Both the position numbers and the translations under genes were made by a program. The notes under the pieces were generated by a model, which was not told the DNA's origin, searched no databases, and was given only the letters and a program-made list of their open reading frames with translations. This document shows, in pieces, positions 28,721 through 36,970 of a DNA stretch of 64,000 nt. Each line of letters opens with the position of its first letter. The first letter of the stretch is position 1. This DNA is from Taibaiella chishuiensis (lineage in GTDB: Bacteria > Bacteroidota > Bacteroidia > Chitinophagales > Chitinophagaceae), in contig NZ_PYGD01000005.1 in NCBI RefSeq assembly GCF_003014535.1, positions 62,001 through 126,000 on the forward strand. The letters are read 5' to 3'.

Positions 28721-29275
28721 ATGATCATAGATGGCTGTATCAGGGGTAAGACCACGATGCAGAAGGAGTTCTATTATGCATTCTATAGCATGCTTATGAA
28801 AATTGCCATCCGTTATGCCCCCTCCCGGGAGGATGCGGAACAATGGGTACACGACGGGTTTCTGAAAGTATTTGCCCACCTCGGCCAGTTCAAGAACGAA
28901 GGCTCTTTTGAAGGCTGGATCAAGAAGGTGATGACCCGTACCTGTATCGACAACCTGCGATCGCGCAATGCCCTTAAATTCGAGGTAGACAATAAAACGG
29001 TATATAGCAATTACGAGATACCCGCACACGATCAGCCCGTCAGCAATGCCATCATCCAGAAGTTTTCGGCCGACGAGGTGCTGCGGCTCCTGAAAATACT
29101 ACCGGATAAACAGCGGACTGTTTTTAACCTCCATGTTTTTGAAGAATACGGGCATAAGGAAATAGCCGAGATACTGGGTATTACAGAAAATCATTCTTAC
29201 TGGCTGTTGTACCAGGCCCGCAAGAAACTGAAGGAGCGGCTTACCACCACCCCGGAAAAGAAAACAACGTTATGA
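28721..29275 (+). CDS. ECF RNA polymerase sigma factor
   Basis: This 184-residue group IV sigma-70 protein has region 2 at about 18-85 (EDAEQWVHDGFLKVF, FEGWIKKVMTRTCIDNLR) for core and -10 recognition. Region 4 at about 120-175 (LLKILPDKQRTVFNLHVFEEYGHKEIAEIL) has the helix-turn-helix GITENHSYWLLYQARKKLK. Bacteroidota encode many such factors, usually next to a membrane anti-sigma protein. The stop overlaps the next ATG (ATGA), and that protein has a transmembrane segment, so the pair probably forms a sigma/anti-sigma unit. The regulon cannot be inferred. Confidence 0.93.
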   Translation: MIIDGCIRGKTTMQKEFYYAFYSMLMKIAIRYAPSREDAEQWVHDGFLKVFAHLGQFKNEGSFEGWIKKVMTRTCIDNLRSRNALKFEVDNKTVYSNYEIPAHDQPVSNAIIQKFSADEVLRLLKILPDKQRTVFNLHVFEEYGHKEIAEILGITENHSYWLLYQARKKLKERLTTTPEKKTTL

Positions 29276-30444
29276 AATTAACTGAATTAGAACAACGGAT
29301 GAAAGCAGACTTCGACGAAAACGAATTTTCGCCGAAGGAAGGAGATTGGGAGCGAATGCAACAGGCATTGCAACCCAAACGCTCTTCTGTATTGCTGTTG
29401 CTGCCTTTCTCCAAAGCAGTGGCAGCCGCTGCCGTCCTGGTAGCACTGGGCACATCAGGCTTGTACCTGTTCTTTTCACATACGGGTAAAACGGGCAGCA
29501 TAGCTCAATCGGCGCCGGCGCCGGTTAAACCCGCGGCACCATCAAAATCCCTGGCCGCGCATAAACCAGATGCTGCAGAAGAGGCGCCCTACCCCGGTTT
29601 CAGCGGGCTCGACCAGGCGAGGATAAAACCTGGCAAGACTAACGAAAACATTTCCCCCGCACCACAAGACAAAACAGATAATAAAACCAGTAACGAAACC
29701 TATACGGCACTGGCCGACCAGGACCAGGCCCAAACCACGCAGCCCCTTAAACCTGTTTCACCGGCAGACCTGCGCAACAGCGAACCCTCACCTACTTCCA
29801 CAGGCCCCGCTTATACCCCCTACCAGGTGGCACAGGCCAATCCCCTCCGACTGGGCCTGGCAGCCGGTGTGGGCAAACCCAGTCTCGGTAATGTACAGTA
29901 TAATGTAAGCGTCGTAGCCAGGACCCAGATTACCAACCGCCTGTTTGCCGAGGCCAATGTATCCCTGTCTTCAGGTAATATCAACTATTCGGAAAAAGGC
30001 GCTTTGCCTCCATCCGGCGGTAACGGTGGTAACGGCGGTATCCCTAGCGATGGTCTCAATAATATTGCAGAGCCGCCAAGCCTGAATTACGCCAGCAATA
30101 TCATATCAGTAGGGGTAGCGCCATCGCTGGGTTATAAGATCAGCTCCAACCTCTCGGTTTCGGGCGGAGCAGATATTTATAAGGCATTGAACCGCGATCT
30201 GAAATACCAGTCTGCCGGCAATCTGCCCCCCGATAAATCGTACAGCCTGCCCATACCGCAACGCAGCATCACCGACTGGGATTTCGGTCTGAAGGCCCAG
30301 GCTGAGTTCCGCTTAAATAAAAACTTCTCGTTCAGTACCCAGTACCGCCAGGGTTTAACGCAGTATATACTCATAGATGGCCGGTCGCTCAAGAACTCAA
30401 ACTTTACCGTTGGATTCCGGTATTACCTGCTTAAAGTGAAGTAG
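29272..30444 (+). CDS. Membrane-anchored protein with beta-barrel-like C-terminus, probable anti-sigma partner
   Basis: This 390-residue protein has a short cytoplasmic N-terminus (KLTELEQRMKADFDENEFSPKEGDWERM), like the sigma-binding part of Bacteroidota anti-sigma factors. One transmembrane helix follows at about 47-67 (AVAAAAVLVALGTSGLYLFF). A Pro/Ala/Thr-rich linker spans about 75-180. The C-terminal region (about 190-390) has alternating strands and ends NFTVGFRYYLLKVK, an aromatic-rich final strand as in outer membrane barrels (PorT/OmpA-like). A glycine stretch (GGNGGNGG) lies in the middle. A protein spanning from cytoplasm to barrel-like domain could pass an envelope signal to the sigma factor. 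Family placement is approximate. Confidence 0.7.
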   Translation: MKLTELEQRMKADFDENEFSPKEGDWERMQQALQPKRSSVLLLLPFSKAVAAAAVLVALGTSGLYLFFSHTGKTGSIAQSAPAPVKPAAPSKSLAAHKPDAAEEAPYPGFSGLDQARIKPGKTNENISPAPQDKTDNKTSNETYTALADQDQAQTTQPLKPVSPADLRNSEPSPTSTGPAYTPYQVAQANPLRLGLAAGVGKPSLGNVQYNVSVVARTQITNRLFAEANVSLSSGNINYSEKGALPPSGGNGGNGGIPSDGLNNIAEPPSLNYASNIISVGVAPSLGYKISSNLSVSGGADIYKALNRDLKYQSAGNLPPDKSYSLPIPQRSITDWDFGLKAQAEFRLNKNFSFSTQYRQGLTQYILIDGRSLKNSNFTVGFRYYLLKVK

Positions 30445-30469
30445 GCAAAAGTAGCGGACAACCCGGAAG

Positions 30470-30500
30470 AATGTACTCCTGGGCACAACAGGAGTACATT
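30470..30500 (+). terminator. Hairpin after the barrel-protein gene
   Basis: A perfect 12-bp inverted repeat (AATGTACTCCTG / CAGGAGTACATT, 7-nt loop) starts 25 bp after the stop. There is no strong T-run, so termination may be weak, or the hairpin may act to protect the RNA 3' end. Converging transcription comes from the KSbeta gene on the other side. Confidence 0.5.
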
Positions 30501-30623
30501 ACCTATTAGATTAGAGCCAGAACCCGTTTACATCGGCGCAAGCTACGCATCAGTAAGATCCTTCGCTACGCCGAGGAGGGCAGCGGGAGCACCGGTAACA
30601 GGCCGTAACCGGTACATTATTCA

Positions 30624-31895
30624 TTAACCGGTCCCCTTCTTCAATAGCACACAGGCATTAGCGCCGCCATAACCGGTGCTTAATTTAGCAGCGATACGCA
30701 GGGGCGCCTGTATAGCCGCCTGGCTAACGACCTTGCTTTCATCGATCAGGCTTGCTACTTCGGGATGCAAGGGCATAACATTACAGGTAGGATGCACAAA
30801 ACCATGATAAAGCTGCAATACCGAAGCGATCGTTTCAATAGCGCCGGCCGCGCTCAGGCAAGTACCGATCATGGACTTGGTAGCATTCACATACGGGAAG
30901 TGCAGGCCCCTGCGGTCCAGTGCCTGCACCCAGGCCCGTATCTCATCACTATCGCGCCCGTTGGAAGCAAAGCTGCCTGATACCAGGTCTATATCGCCGG
31001 GCGCGACACCACAAGCGTCCAGGGCTTTGCTGATACAGGCCGTCATACCCGGCACCGAGTGCGCGGTAACCGGGTCGCCGGGCAGATCATGCCCCGAGGC
31101 AATATGACCACCCAGCACCTCAGCATATATCCTGGCGCCACGGCTTAACGCCGATTCCCTGCTTTCCAGTACGAGTGCGCCTGCGCCCGCACCCGGCACA
31201 GCGCCGGCAGCACGTTCGCTCAACGGCGCCAATGCATGTTGCGGTGCTGTGTTACTACCGGCATTCAGACGTTCGATCTTATCGAGGGCCGCCCATATAT
31301 AAGGGCTATTGCTTTCCGAACTCCCCGCTACCATACGCGTTGCATAACCAAAACGGATACGGTCGTAGGCCATAAGCAACGCCTCTACCCCGGTAACATG
31401 ATCGGATGCATTGGTCGTAACCTGGTTGCCGAGACCCAGTACACCACTCAGGTAGGCGCTTACGCCACTATTCATCGCTTGTTGGGCAGTACGGCCGCCG
31501 AGTTTTTTGACCATACCGGCATCAATATCCACGATACCGTTCCGAATAGCCTCGATACCATTACATACCGCTCCGAATATCGTGCCGCTATCCCAGTCCG
31601 GATCGGCTAAGGCAAACGGCAAACCCGCATCCCGCCAGGCTTCTACACCGGCCATACAGCCGTACAGGATGCCCGAACTCTTTAGTTTAACCAGGTTAAA
31701 GGTTTCGCAAAATGCCTGGACTTCCGCTTCCGAAAGTTCGGGAACACCGCCCAGAAGGCATTTGAAGCCGATGCTTTCCAGTTCGGGAAAGAAACGGATA
31801 CCCGAACGGCCTTCCCATAAGGCCTTCCTGAAATTATCGATGCCCACACCATTGGGGCTCACTACACCAAGCCCGGTAATCACCACTCTATTCAT
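30624..31895 (-). CDS. KSbeta / chain-length-factor-like ketosynthase, triad lost
   Basis: This 423-residue thiolase-fold protein of the FabF family is clearly homologous to the next gene along its whole length. All three catalytic positions are changed: His166 replaces Cys (TNASDHVTGVEA), Ser308 replaces the first His (VSGSFASNG), and Thr345 replaces the second (KSMIGTCLSAAG). It cannot condense on its own. Pairing of an active and an inactive ketosynthase is the hallmark of KSalpha/KSbeta in type II polyketide and aryl-polyene systems, where the inactive partner sets chain length. It starts 3 bp after the KSalpha stop, as expected for an obligate heterodimer. The usual decarboxylating Gln of KSbeta is not present. 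Confidence 0.9.
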   Translation of the reverse strand: MNRVVITGLGVVSPNGVGIDNFRKALWEGRSGIRFFPELESIGFKCLLGGVPELSEAEVQAFCETFNLVKLKSSGILYGCMAGVEAWRDAGLPFALADPDWDSGTIFGAVCNGIEAIRNGIVDIDAGMVKKLGGRTAQQAMNSGVSAYLSGVLGLGNQVTTNASDHVTGVEALLMAYDRIRFGYATRMVAGSSESNSPYIWAALDKIERLNAGSNTAPQHALAPLSERAAGAVPGAGAGALVLESRESALSRGARIYAEVLGGHIASGHDLPGDPVTAHSVPGMTACISKALDACGVAPGDIDLVSGSFASNGRDSDEIRAWVQALDRRGLHFPYVNATKSMIGTCLSAAGAIETIASVLQLYHGFVHPTCNVMPLHPEVASLIDESKVVSQAAIQAPLRIAAKLSTGYGGANACVLLKKGTG

Positions 31896-31898
31896 GAT

Positions 31899-33188
31899 CT
31901 ACTCCTTGTTTTGCCATTTTTTAAAAAGTACACAGGCGTTGACATCACCAAAACCGAGACTGATCTTCGCAACGACATTCAGATCGGCCTCCAGGGTTTG
32001 CCGCGGTATTTTATCCCGGCTTACTATTTTTGCGATGTCGGGATGCACTTTCCGTACATTGAGCGATGGATGCACAAACCCCTGGTGCAGCTGTAATACT
32101 GCGGCTACCGATTCGATAGACCCTGAAGCGCTCAGGCAGTGACCGATCATGGACTTCATGGCATTTACAAAAGGGAAAGCCCTGCGCGAAAGCCCCAATG
32201 CCTGCTGCCAGGCTTGCATCTCGTTGGTATCGCCAATAGTAGAAGAGAGGTGTCCTGAAATAAGGTCGATATCGCCGGGCTTAATGCCACAGCTTTTCAG
32301 CGCCTGTTCGATACAACGTACCATACCGGCAACATTGCCTATCGTCATGGTACCATTACCGCGCTGGCCGCCTGCATTGATATGTCCGCCCAGGAGCTCA
32401 GCATAAATAAGCGCGCCCCGTTGCCGGGCCGACTCCAGCGTTTCGATAACCAGTGCACCTGCTCCCGAGCTGGGCACAAACCCGTCGGCATAAGCGCTCA
32501 ATGGCCTGGATGCCTGCTGCGGGGTAGCATTGCCCGAACGGGTAAGGGCAAACAGGGAGTCGAAGGGTCCCCAGGCGTAGGGGCTGTAACTCTCACAACT
32601 GCCTACCAGCATCCGTTCGGCCTTGCCCATCCTGATGCGGGTATACCCGTCCAGCAAAGCTTCTGTGCCCGTATTACAAGCGGAGGAATTGGTCGATACC
32701 TGGTTACCCAGCCGCAGCACTTTCCCGATATAGGTACTTACACAACTGTTCAGCGATTGGATGGCGGTATACGCGTCGATACGCCCGGGCTCCCGGTTAT
32801 CGACATACTGTATCGTTTTACGGGTAACATCGATACCGCTGCTGCCCGTACCAAAAATACAGCCGCTGCTTTCGTCACGCGGCGCTGCCGGATCCGGTAC
32901 AGATGGCATCAAACCAGCGTCGGCCCAGGCCTCCGCAGCCGCGATGCACCCATACAATACACCGGTACTATCGATCACCTGCAGACCCGAAGTCCGGAGG
33001 AAGTCCTGTACCTGTACCGTGTCCAACCGGGGTATACCGCCTACCTGGCATTTAAAATTAAGCCGGTTCAGCTCCTCGACAAACCGGATCCCGGAGCGGC
33101 CTTCCCGGATGGCGGCTTCAAAAGCCTTTGTACCCGTGGCATTGGGGCTTATTACACCCAATCCCGTTATTACTACTCTTGACGCCAT
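31899..33188 (-). CDS. FabF-like ketosynthase, catalytically intact (KSalpha)
   Basis: This 429-residue beta-ketoacyl-ACP synthase of the FabF type has its full Cys-His-His triad: Cys171 (NSSACNTGTEA), His313 (SGHLSSTIGD), and His350 (KSMIGHCLSASG). It elongates ACP-bound chains with malonyl-ACP in the cytoplasm. The start overlaps the dehydratase gene by 16 bp, and the triad-less paralogue follows after 3 bp. The four genes from Lnt-like to KSbeta therefore form one minus-strand operon. The sequence around the active site (SSAC) differs from housekeeping FabF (TAC), which fits a specialised fatty acid or polyene pathway. Confidence 0.92.
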   Translation of the reverse strand: MASRVVITGLGVISPNATGTKAFEAAIREGRSGIRFVEELNRLNFKCQVGGIPRLDTVQVQDFLRTSGLQVIDSTGVLYGCIAAAEAWADAGLMPSVPDPAAPRDESSGCIFGTGSSGIDVTRKTIQYVDNREPGRIDAYTAIQSLNSCVSTYIGKVLRLGNQVSTNSSACNTGTEALLDGYTRIRMGKAERMLVGSCESYSPYAWGPFDSLFALTRSGNATPQQASRPLSAYADGFVPSSGAGALVIETLESARQRGALIYAELLGGHINAGGQRGNGTMTIGNVAGMVRCIEQALKSCGIKPGDIDLISGHLSSTIGDTNEMQAWQQALGLSRRAFPFVNAMKSMIGHCLSASGSIESVAAVLQLHQGFVHPSLNVRKVHPDIAKIVSRDKIPRQTLEADLNVVAKISLGFGDVNACVLFKKWQNKE

Positions 33189-33688
33189 ATATCCTGTTTC
33201 AAAATATTTTCTATATTGACGATGCCCGCCATGATACCTGAAGCAACAGGCTGGCCCGCGGCTGTTTCTATGCGTACATTACATTTGAGCTTATACAGTT
33301 TAAAAAAAATCTTTTCTGCATAAACCATAACACGTTCGCCGGGCCGGACGACACTTTTAAAAGCGAGGTCGGAAGAGACGAGATAAAACAAGTCGTCCAT
33401 TTTAGAAGCCAGCAATTGTTCCTTATCAAAAGCGACTGCTGTTTTATGGTATTGAAGAAGACATTGTAATCCCAGGGGAATAAGCCCGATCTGCGCAGCA
33501 GTCTCCTGCAGGATAGAGCCCGGTACAACCGGGTTGCCCGGGAAATGCCCTTTAAAGAAAAAAGCATCGGGCGGGTAGGTGTAAGCGCCGGTAACCCTGC
33601 CTTCTTCCAGGGATATGATCTCGTCGACAAACTTAAAGGGTTCGGTTATCGGGAAGTGGGTAAGGATATCATCAGGTGTAAGCATCAT
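33173..33688 (-). CDS. FabA/FabZ-like 3-hydroxyacyl-ACP dehydratase
   Basis: This 171-residue hotdog-fold protein has the catalytic segment FFKGHFPGNPVVPGSILQETAAQIG, where the His in GHFPG and the Glu in LQETAAQ are the active-site pair of FabZ. It dehydrates 3-hydroxyacyl-ACP to the trans-2-enoyl form. It lies between the Lnt-like gene (11 bp away) and KSalpha (16 bp overlap). No ketoreductase is encoded in this operon, so the 3-hydroxy substrate must come from the housekeeping FabG or another locus. Adjacent ATG codons at 33688 and 33685 give nearly the same protein. Confidence 0.9.
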   Translation of the reverse strand: MMLTPDDILTHFPITEPFKFVDEIISLEEGRVTGAYTYPPDAFFFKGHFPGNPVVPGSILQETAAQIGLIPLGLQCLLQYHKTAVAFDKEQLLASKMDDLFYLVSSDLAFKSVVRPGERVMVYAEKIFFKLYKLKCNVRIETAAGQPVASGIMAGIVNIENILKQDIWRQE

Positions 33689-33699
33689 AAAAATTCGGG

Positions 33700-35220
33700 T
33701 TATGTATTAAGGGTTCTGTAGCGATACACTAAAACGGTGGTAAAGGCAAGGGCCGCTATAACCAGCATCAGGTAAGGATATGCGACGGCCGGCGTCAGCC
33801 CTTCGTGGTTACGGACCAATAGCGTCTCCACATAAGGCTGATCGGTCTTTTCCCGGAAGACGATCCTGCCGCTGGCCTGCACCAGGCCGGAGTAGCCCAG
33901 GTTACTGTTCAGAATGATATCACGGCGCGTTTCGATGGCCCTTAAGCGGGCATGAAAAAAGTGTTGTTTGGGAATATACGAATCGGTGAACCAGCCATCG
34001 TTGCCCGGGTTGACCAGGAAGGTAGCGCCGGCCCTTACAGAAGCATACGCAGGCTCCGGTACCGACGATTCGTTACACAACACAATACCGGCCTTGCCAT
34101 AACCGGTTATCAGCGGCTGGTCCGTAATGCCTTCTTTTACCCGGAAACCGGTACTGTTGAAGAAGGGCAGCAACATGCCGCAAAAAGGCTTTTCGATAAG
34201 GCTTAGGGCCAATCGCTTGTCGTACCTGCCGGCCACGGTATTGCCGGGCTTGATGCAGTAAACAGAGTTATAAAAGGTACTGCCCCGGTAATCGGTATTG
34301 ATACCCGTGAGGTGCGTAACCCCGGATGGCCCGGTAATCTTATCGATCTCGTTGAGGAAATCATCGCCCGGCGCATAGTTCCAGGGAATAGCCGATTCCG
34401 ACCATACCGCCAGGTTGGCTTTAGCTTTAGCCACCTGTACATTCAGCAGGAACATGCGTTCTGCAAAACTATTGGTATTGCCATAAGCCCATTTGAATTC
34501 AGGATTTATGTTTTCGGCAATGATTGCCGCCCTGAAGGGGGGCGGACTTCCGGTGGGTTGCCGCTGCTCGAAACGGGCAAGCAACAGCCAGCCCCAGCCC
34601 AGGTAAACCGCGATGAACAAAGGGGGGAAAAAGACGAACCGCCAAAGCCGGTAGTACAGGATATGCGCCAGGGCCGCATTGACAAATACGATAACGAAGG
34701 TAATCACCAGGGGGCCGAGTACGGTAGCGGGCTGCAGGGCAAAGATATTATCCCCGACTGCTACATAAGTTACAAACAGGGCCAGCGCGAAGCTCTTGGC
34801 CACATAGATCATAAAACCGTCGAGAAATACCCATAGTGAAGCGATAAGTGTTGCATTGACCAGGCCGGTCCGGATCGATGAGCCCCGGCATTTTAAACGG
34901 GCATACAACCAGGCGATGCCACCACAATACAGCGCGAAGAATAGAGCCAGCCCGCCAATGGCAAGTAAACCAAACAACAGGCCGGTACCCGTAAAGCGGC
35001 CGGCACTCGAAAAGAGCCAGGAGAAATTAATAACAGCCGTAACGCTACCGATCATTACACCCCGCAGGAAAGCCGTGCGGGGCGTGGCTTCTATAAAAGT
35101 AAAAAAGACGGCCACATACAACAACCACGTAAGCGGTGTATCGGCCATTTGAATACTGAGGCTTACCGGTATACAGCCCAGTATAGCGACCAGGTTAAGC
35201 TGCCTGCCGGATCGTATCAT
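33700..35220 (-). CDS. Apolipoprotein N-acyltransferase-like (Lnt/nitrilase superfamily) membrane protein
   Basis: This 506-residue protein has about six hydrophobic segments in the first 210 residues, a nitrilase-superfamily domain (about 230-470), and a final transmembrane helix (about 478-498). The Glu-Lys-Cys triad of Lnt is visible as VWSESAIPW, GRYDKRLALS, and GIVLCNESSV, and NPGNDGWFTDS matches the Lnt signature. Lnt transfers a fatty acyl group from phospholipid to the N-terminal Cys of lipoproteins at the inner membrane. Its position as first gene of a fatty-acid-synthesis operon suggests a dedicated acyl donor or a different acceptor amine. Whether it is the cell's only Lnt cannot be judged here. 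Confidence 0.85.
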   Translation of the reverse strand: MIRSGRQLNLVAILGCIPVSLSIQMADTPLTWLLYVAVFFTFIEATPRTAFLRGVMIGSVTAVINFSWLFSSAGRFTGTGLLFGLLAIGGLALFFALYCGGIAWLYARLKCRGSSIRTGLVNATLIASLWVFLDGFMIYVAKSFALALFVTYVAVGDNIFALQPATVLGPLVITFVIVFVNAALAHILYYRLWRFVFFPPLFIAVYLGWGWLLLARFEQRQPTGSPPPFRAAIIAENINPEFKWAYGNTNSFAERMFLLNVQVAKAKANLAVWSESAIPWNYAPGDDFLNEIDKITGPSGVTHLTGINTDYRGSTFYNSVYCIKPGNTVAGRYDKRLALSLIEKPFCGMLLPFFNSTGFRVKEGITDQPLITGYGKAGIVLCNESSVPEPAYASVRAGATFLVNPGNDGWFTDSYIPKQHFFHARLRAIETRRDIILNSNLGYSGLVQASGRIVFREKTDQPYVETLLVRNHEGLTPAVAYPYLMLVIAALAFTTVLVYRYRTLNT

Positions 35221-35248
35221 AAATTGCGGTTTTATTGCTTATGGTAAA

Positions 35249-35279
35249 GAGGCTGCCCCAGGTTTTCCAAGACAGCCTC
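35249..35279 (-). terminator. Hairpin between the cohesin-like gene and the Lnt operon
   Basis: Inverted arms GAGGCTG (35249-35255) and CAGCCTC (35273-35279) are separated by 17 nt that can partly pair further. On the minus strand a short TTTA follows; on the plus strand a long T-run follows. It lies 26 bp beyond the cohesin-like gene stop and may work in both directions. Confidence 0.5.
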
Positions 35280-35304
35280 CCTTTTTTACACTGAACTTAT
35301 TGCA

Positions 35305-36882
35305 CTAATATTTCACGATCTTAATCGTCTGAATAGTATTGTTGTTGTCGGTTACCGAGATCAGGTAATTACCTTTACCCAGCGCCGTTGTATTCAGCGT
35401 TTCGTTTTCAGCGCTAACCACCTGGGTCAGTACCAGCCTTCCGCTTATATCGCTCAGGCGGATCACCTGGCCGGGTTTCAGGCCATTAATCTGTACTTTG
35501 TCGTGGCAAGGGTTGGGGAAAACGTTTACAGCAGCCACCTGGCCGAAGATTACTTCGCGGATCACGGTATAACTGGATTTGCCATTCTGGCCGAGCTGTT
35601 TTAAACGATAGTAATTCACGCCCTGCAGCGGTGCTGCATCTACATAGCTGTACTTAAGGGTTTCGTTGCTGTTGCCGCCTGCAGCCAATGAAGGCGCAAA
35701 AGCGATCTTGCGGAAAGACTTACCATCGCTGCTGCGCTCGATGTCAAAGCCGGCATTTTTGCTTTCGCTGGCCGTAGCCCATTCGAGGTTTGCCTGTGTA
35801 CCGGCTTTCGATGCATTGAAGTACAGCAGTTCAACTGGAAGTACAACATTGTTCTGTGCAGTAACCAGACCATCGCTACCGCTACCGTAGCTAAAGCCGG
35901 AGCCACCGGCTGAGGAGGAATTGCTGCCTGCAGTTGAAGGCCTCATAGTCATAATAGCCGTAGTGGGCACGGGGCCGGGAAAGGTTACTGACATATGGCA
36001 GATCTTAACCGGTGTGGTCGTGGTAAGGAAAGGATCTGTACCGCCGGGTACGATATTTACCGCGAACTTGGCCGATCCATTAACGCTACCACCAGCAAAA
36101 TTGGTCAGGCCGCTGCAGGCGTAGTTTGGATAGAAATCAGAAGCGACCACGGTAGATTGAGCGCCGCCACTGGGCTGGCCAACATCGGTCATATTGAAAC
36201 GCAGGGAAATAGCACCGCCATTTACACTGGAGGCTGCATTATAACCGGCACCGCGTTCCAGCATTACGTCGAACGTCATTACATTACCGGCTACAGATAC
36301 ATTCATAAAAGAAGCTTTCAGTTCCGGGGCCGAAAACCCGACGGTGTTCTGTGCAGTAACCTTACCATCGGAGCCGCCAGTATAGCTAAAGCCCGAACCG
36401 CCATTGGCAGAGGTATTGGTTCCTGCTGTCGACGCCCTCATCGTCATCACCGCTGAGTTGGGGATCGTACCGGGGAAGGTAACGGTCAGACGGCAGATCT
36501 TAACTGGCGTAGTTGCGGTAAGAAAAGGATCGGTGCCGCCGGGTATGATATTTACGGCAAACTTTGCAGCGCCTGCAACATCGCCGCCCGAAAAAGTAGT
36601 GAGACCGCTACAGGTGTAGTTGGTGTAAAAATCGGAAGCAACTACCGTAGATTGGGCGCCACCCGCAGGCTGACCTACATCCGTCATATTAAAGCGCAGG
36701 GAGATAGCGCCACCGTTTACGCTGGTGGCTGCAGTATAATTGGCTCCCGGCGCCAGCATCACATCAAATGCCAGTACACTGCCGGAAATCGATACATTGG
36801 TAAAAGAGGCCAGTAGTTCCTGGGCCGGGGCAGCGGAGAAGATTCCGCAAACAGTTGCCAGTAATAAAAGGATTCGTTTCAT
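35305..36882 (-). CDS. T9SS cargo with two cohesin-like repeats
   Basis: This 525-residue secreted protein has a signal peptide at 1-20. Two about 160-residue repeats follow (about 22-185 and 188-345), roughly 80 percent identical, each running from ASFxNVSxxGxVxxFDVML through GGAISLRFNMTDVGQP and DPFLT to a Gly/Ser-rich FSY segment. Their beta-rich pattern and placement resemble cohesin-type domains. Next come the PVELLYF linker region (about 346-440) common in type IX cargo, and a C-terminal sorting domain (about 455-525; VFPNPCHDKVQINGL, ending IQTIKIVKY). It should be exported by the T9SS and anchored or released at the surface. The cohesin reading is tentative. A dockerin-bearing gene lies 88 bp upstream on the same strand. 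Confidence 0.78.
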   Translation of the reverse strand: MKRILLLLATVCGIFSAAPAQELLASFTNVSISGSVLAFDVMLAPGANYTAATSVNGGAISLRFNMTDVGQPAGGAQSTVVASDFYTNYTCSGLTTFSGGDVAGAAKFAVNIIPGGTDPFLTATTPVKICRLTVTFPGTIPNSAVMTMRASTAGTNTSANGGSGFSYTGGSDGKVTAQNTVGFSAPELKASFMNVSVAGNVMTFDVMLERGAGYNAASSVNGGAISLRFNMTDVGQPSGGAQSTVVASDFYPNYACSGLTNFAGGSVNGSAKFAVNIVPGGTDPFLTTTTPVKICHMSVTFPGPVPTTAIMTMRPSTAGSNSSSAGGSGFSYGSGSDGLVTAQNNVVLPVELLYFNASKAGTQANLEWATASESKNAGFDIERSSDGKSFRKIAFAPSLAAGGNSNETLKYSYVDAAPLQGVNYYRLKQLGQNGKSSYTVIREVIFGQVAAVNVFPNPCHDKVQINGLKPGQVIRLSDISGRLVLTQVVSAENETLNTTALGKGNYLISVTDNNNTIQTIKIVKY

Positions 36883-36970
36883 TGATTTTTTGTTTTTTGA
36901 GGAGGAGTGGAGCGCACTCCTTATTGAGTTTGATTAAAATAGTGGCTGAATGGCTTCAATTTATACCGGT

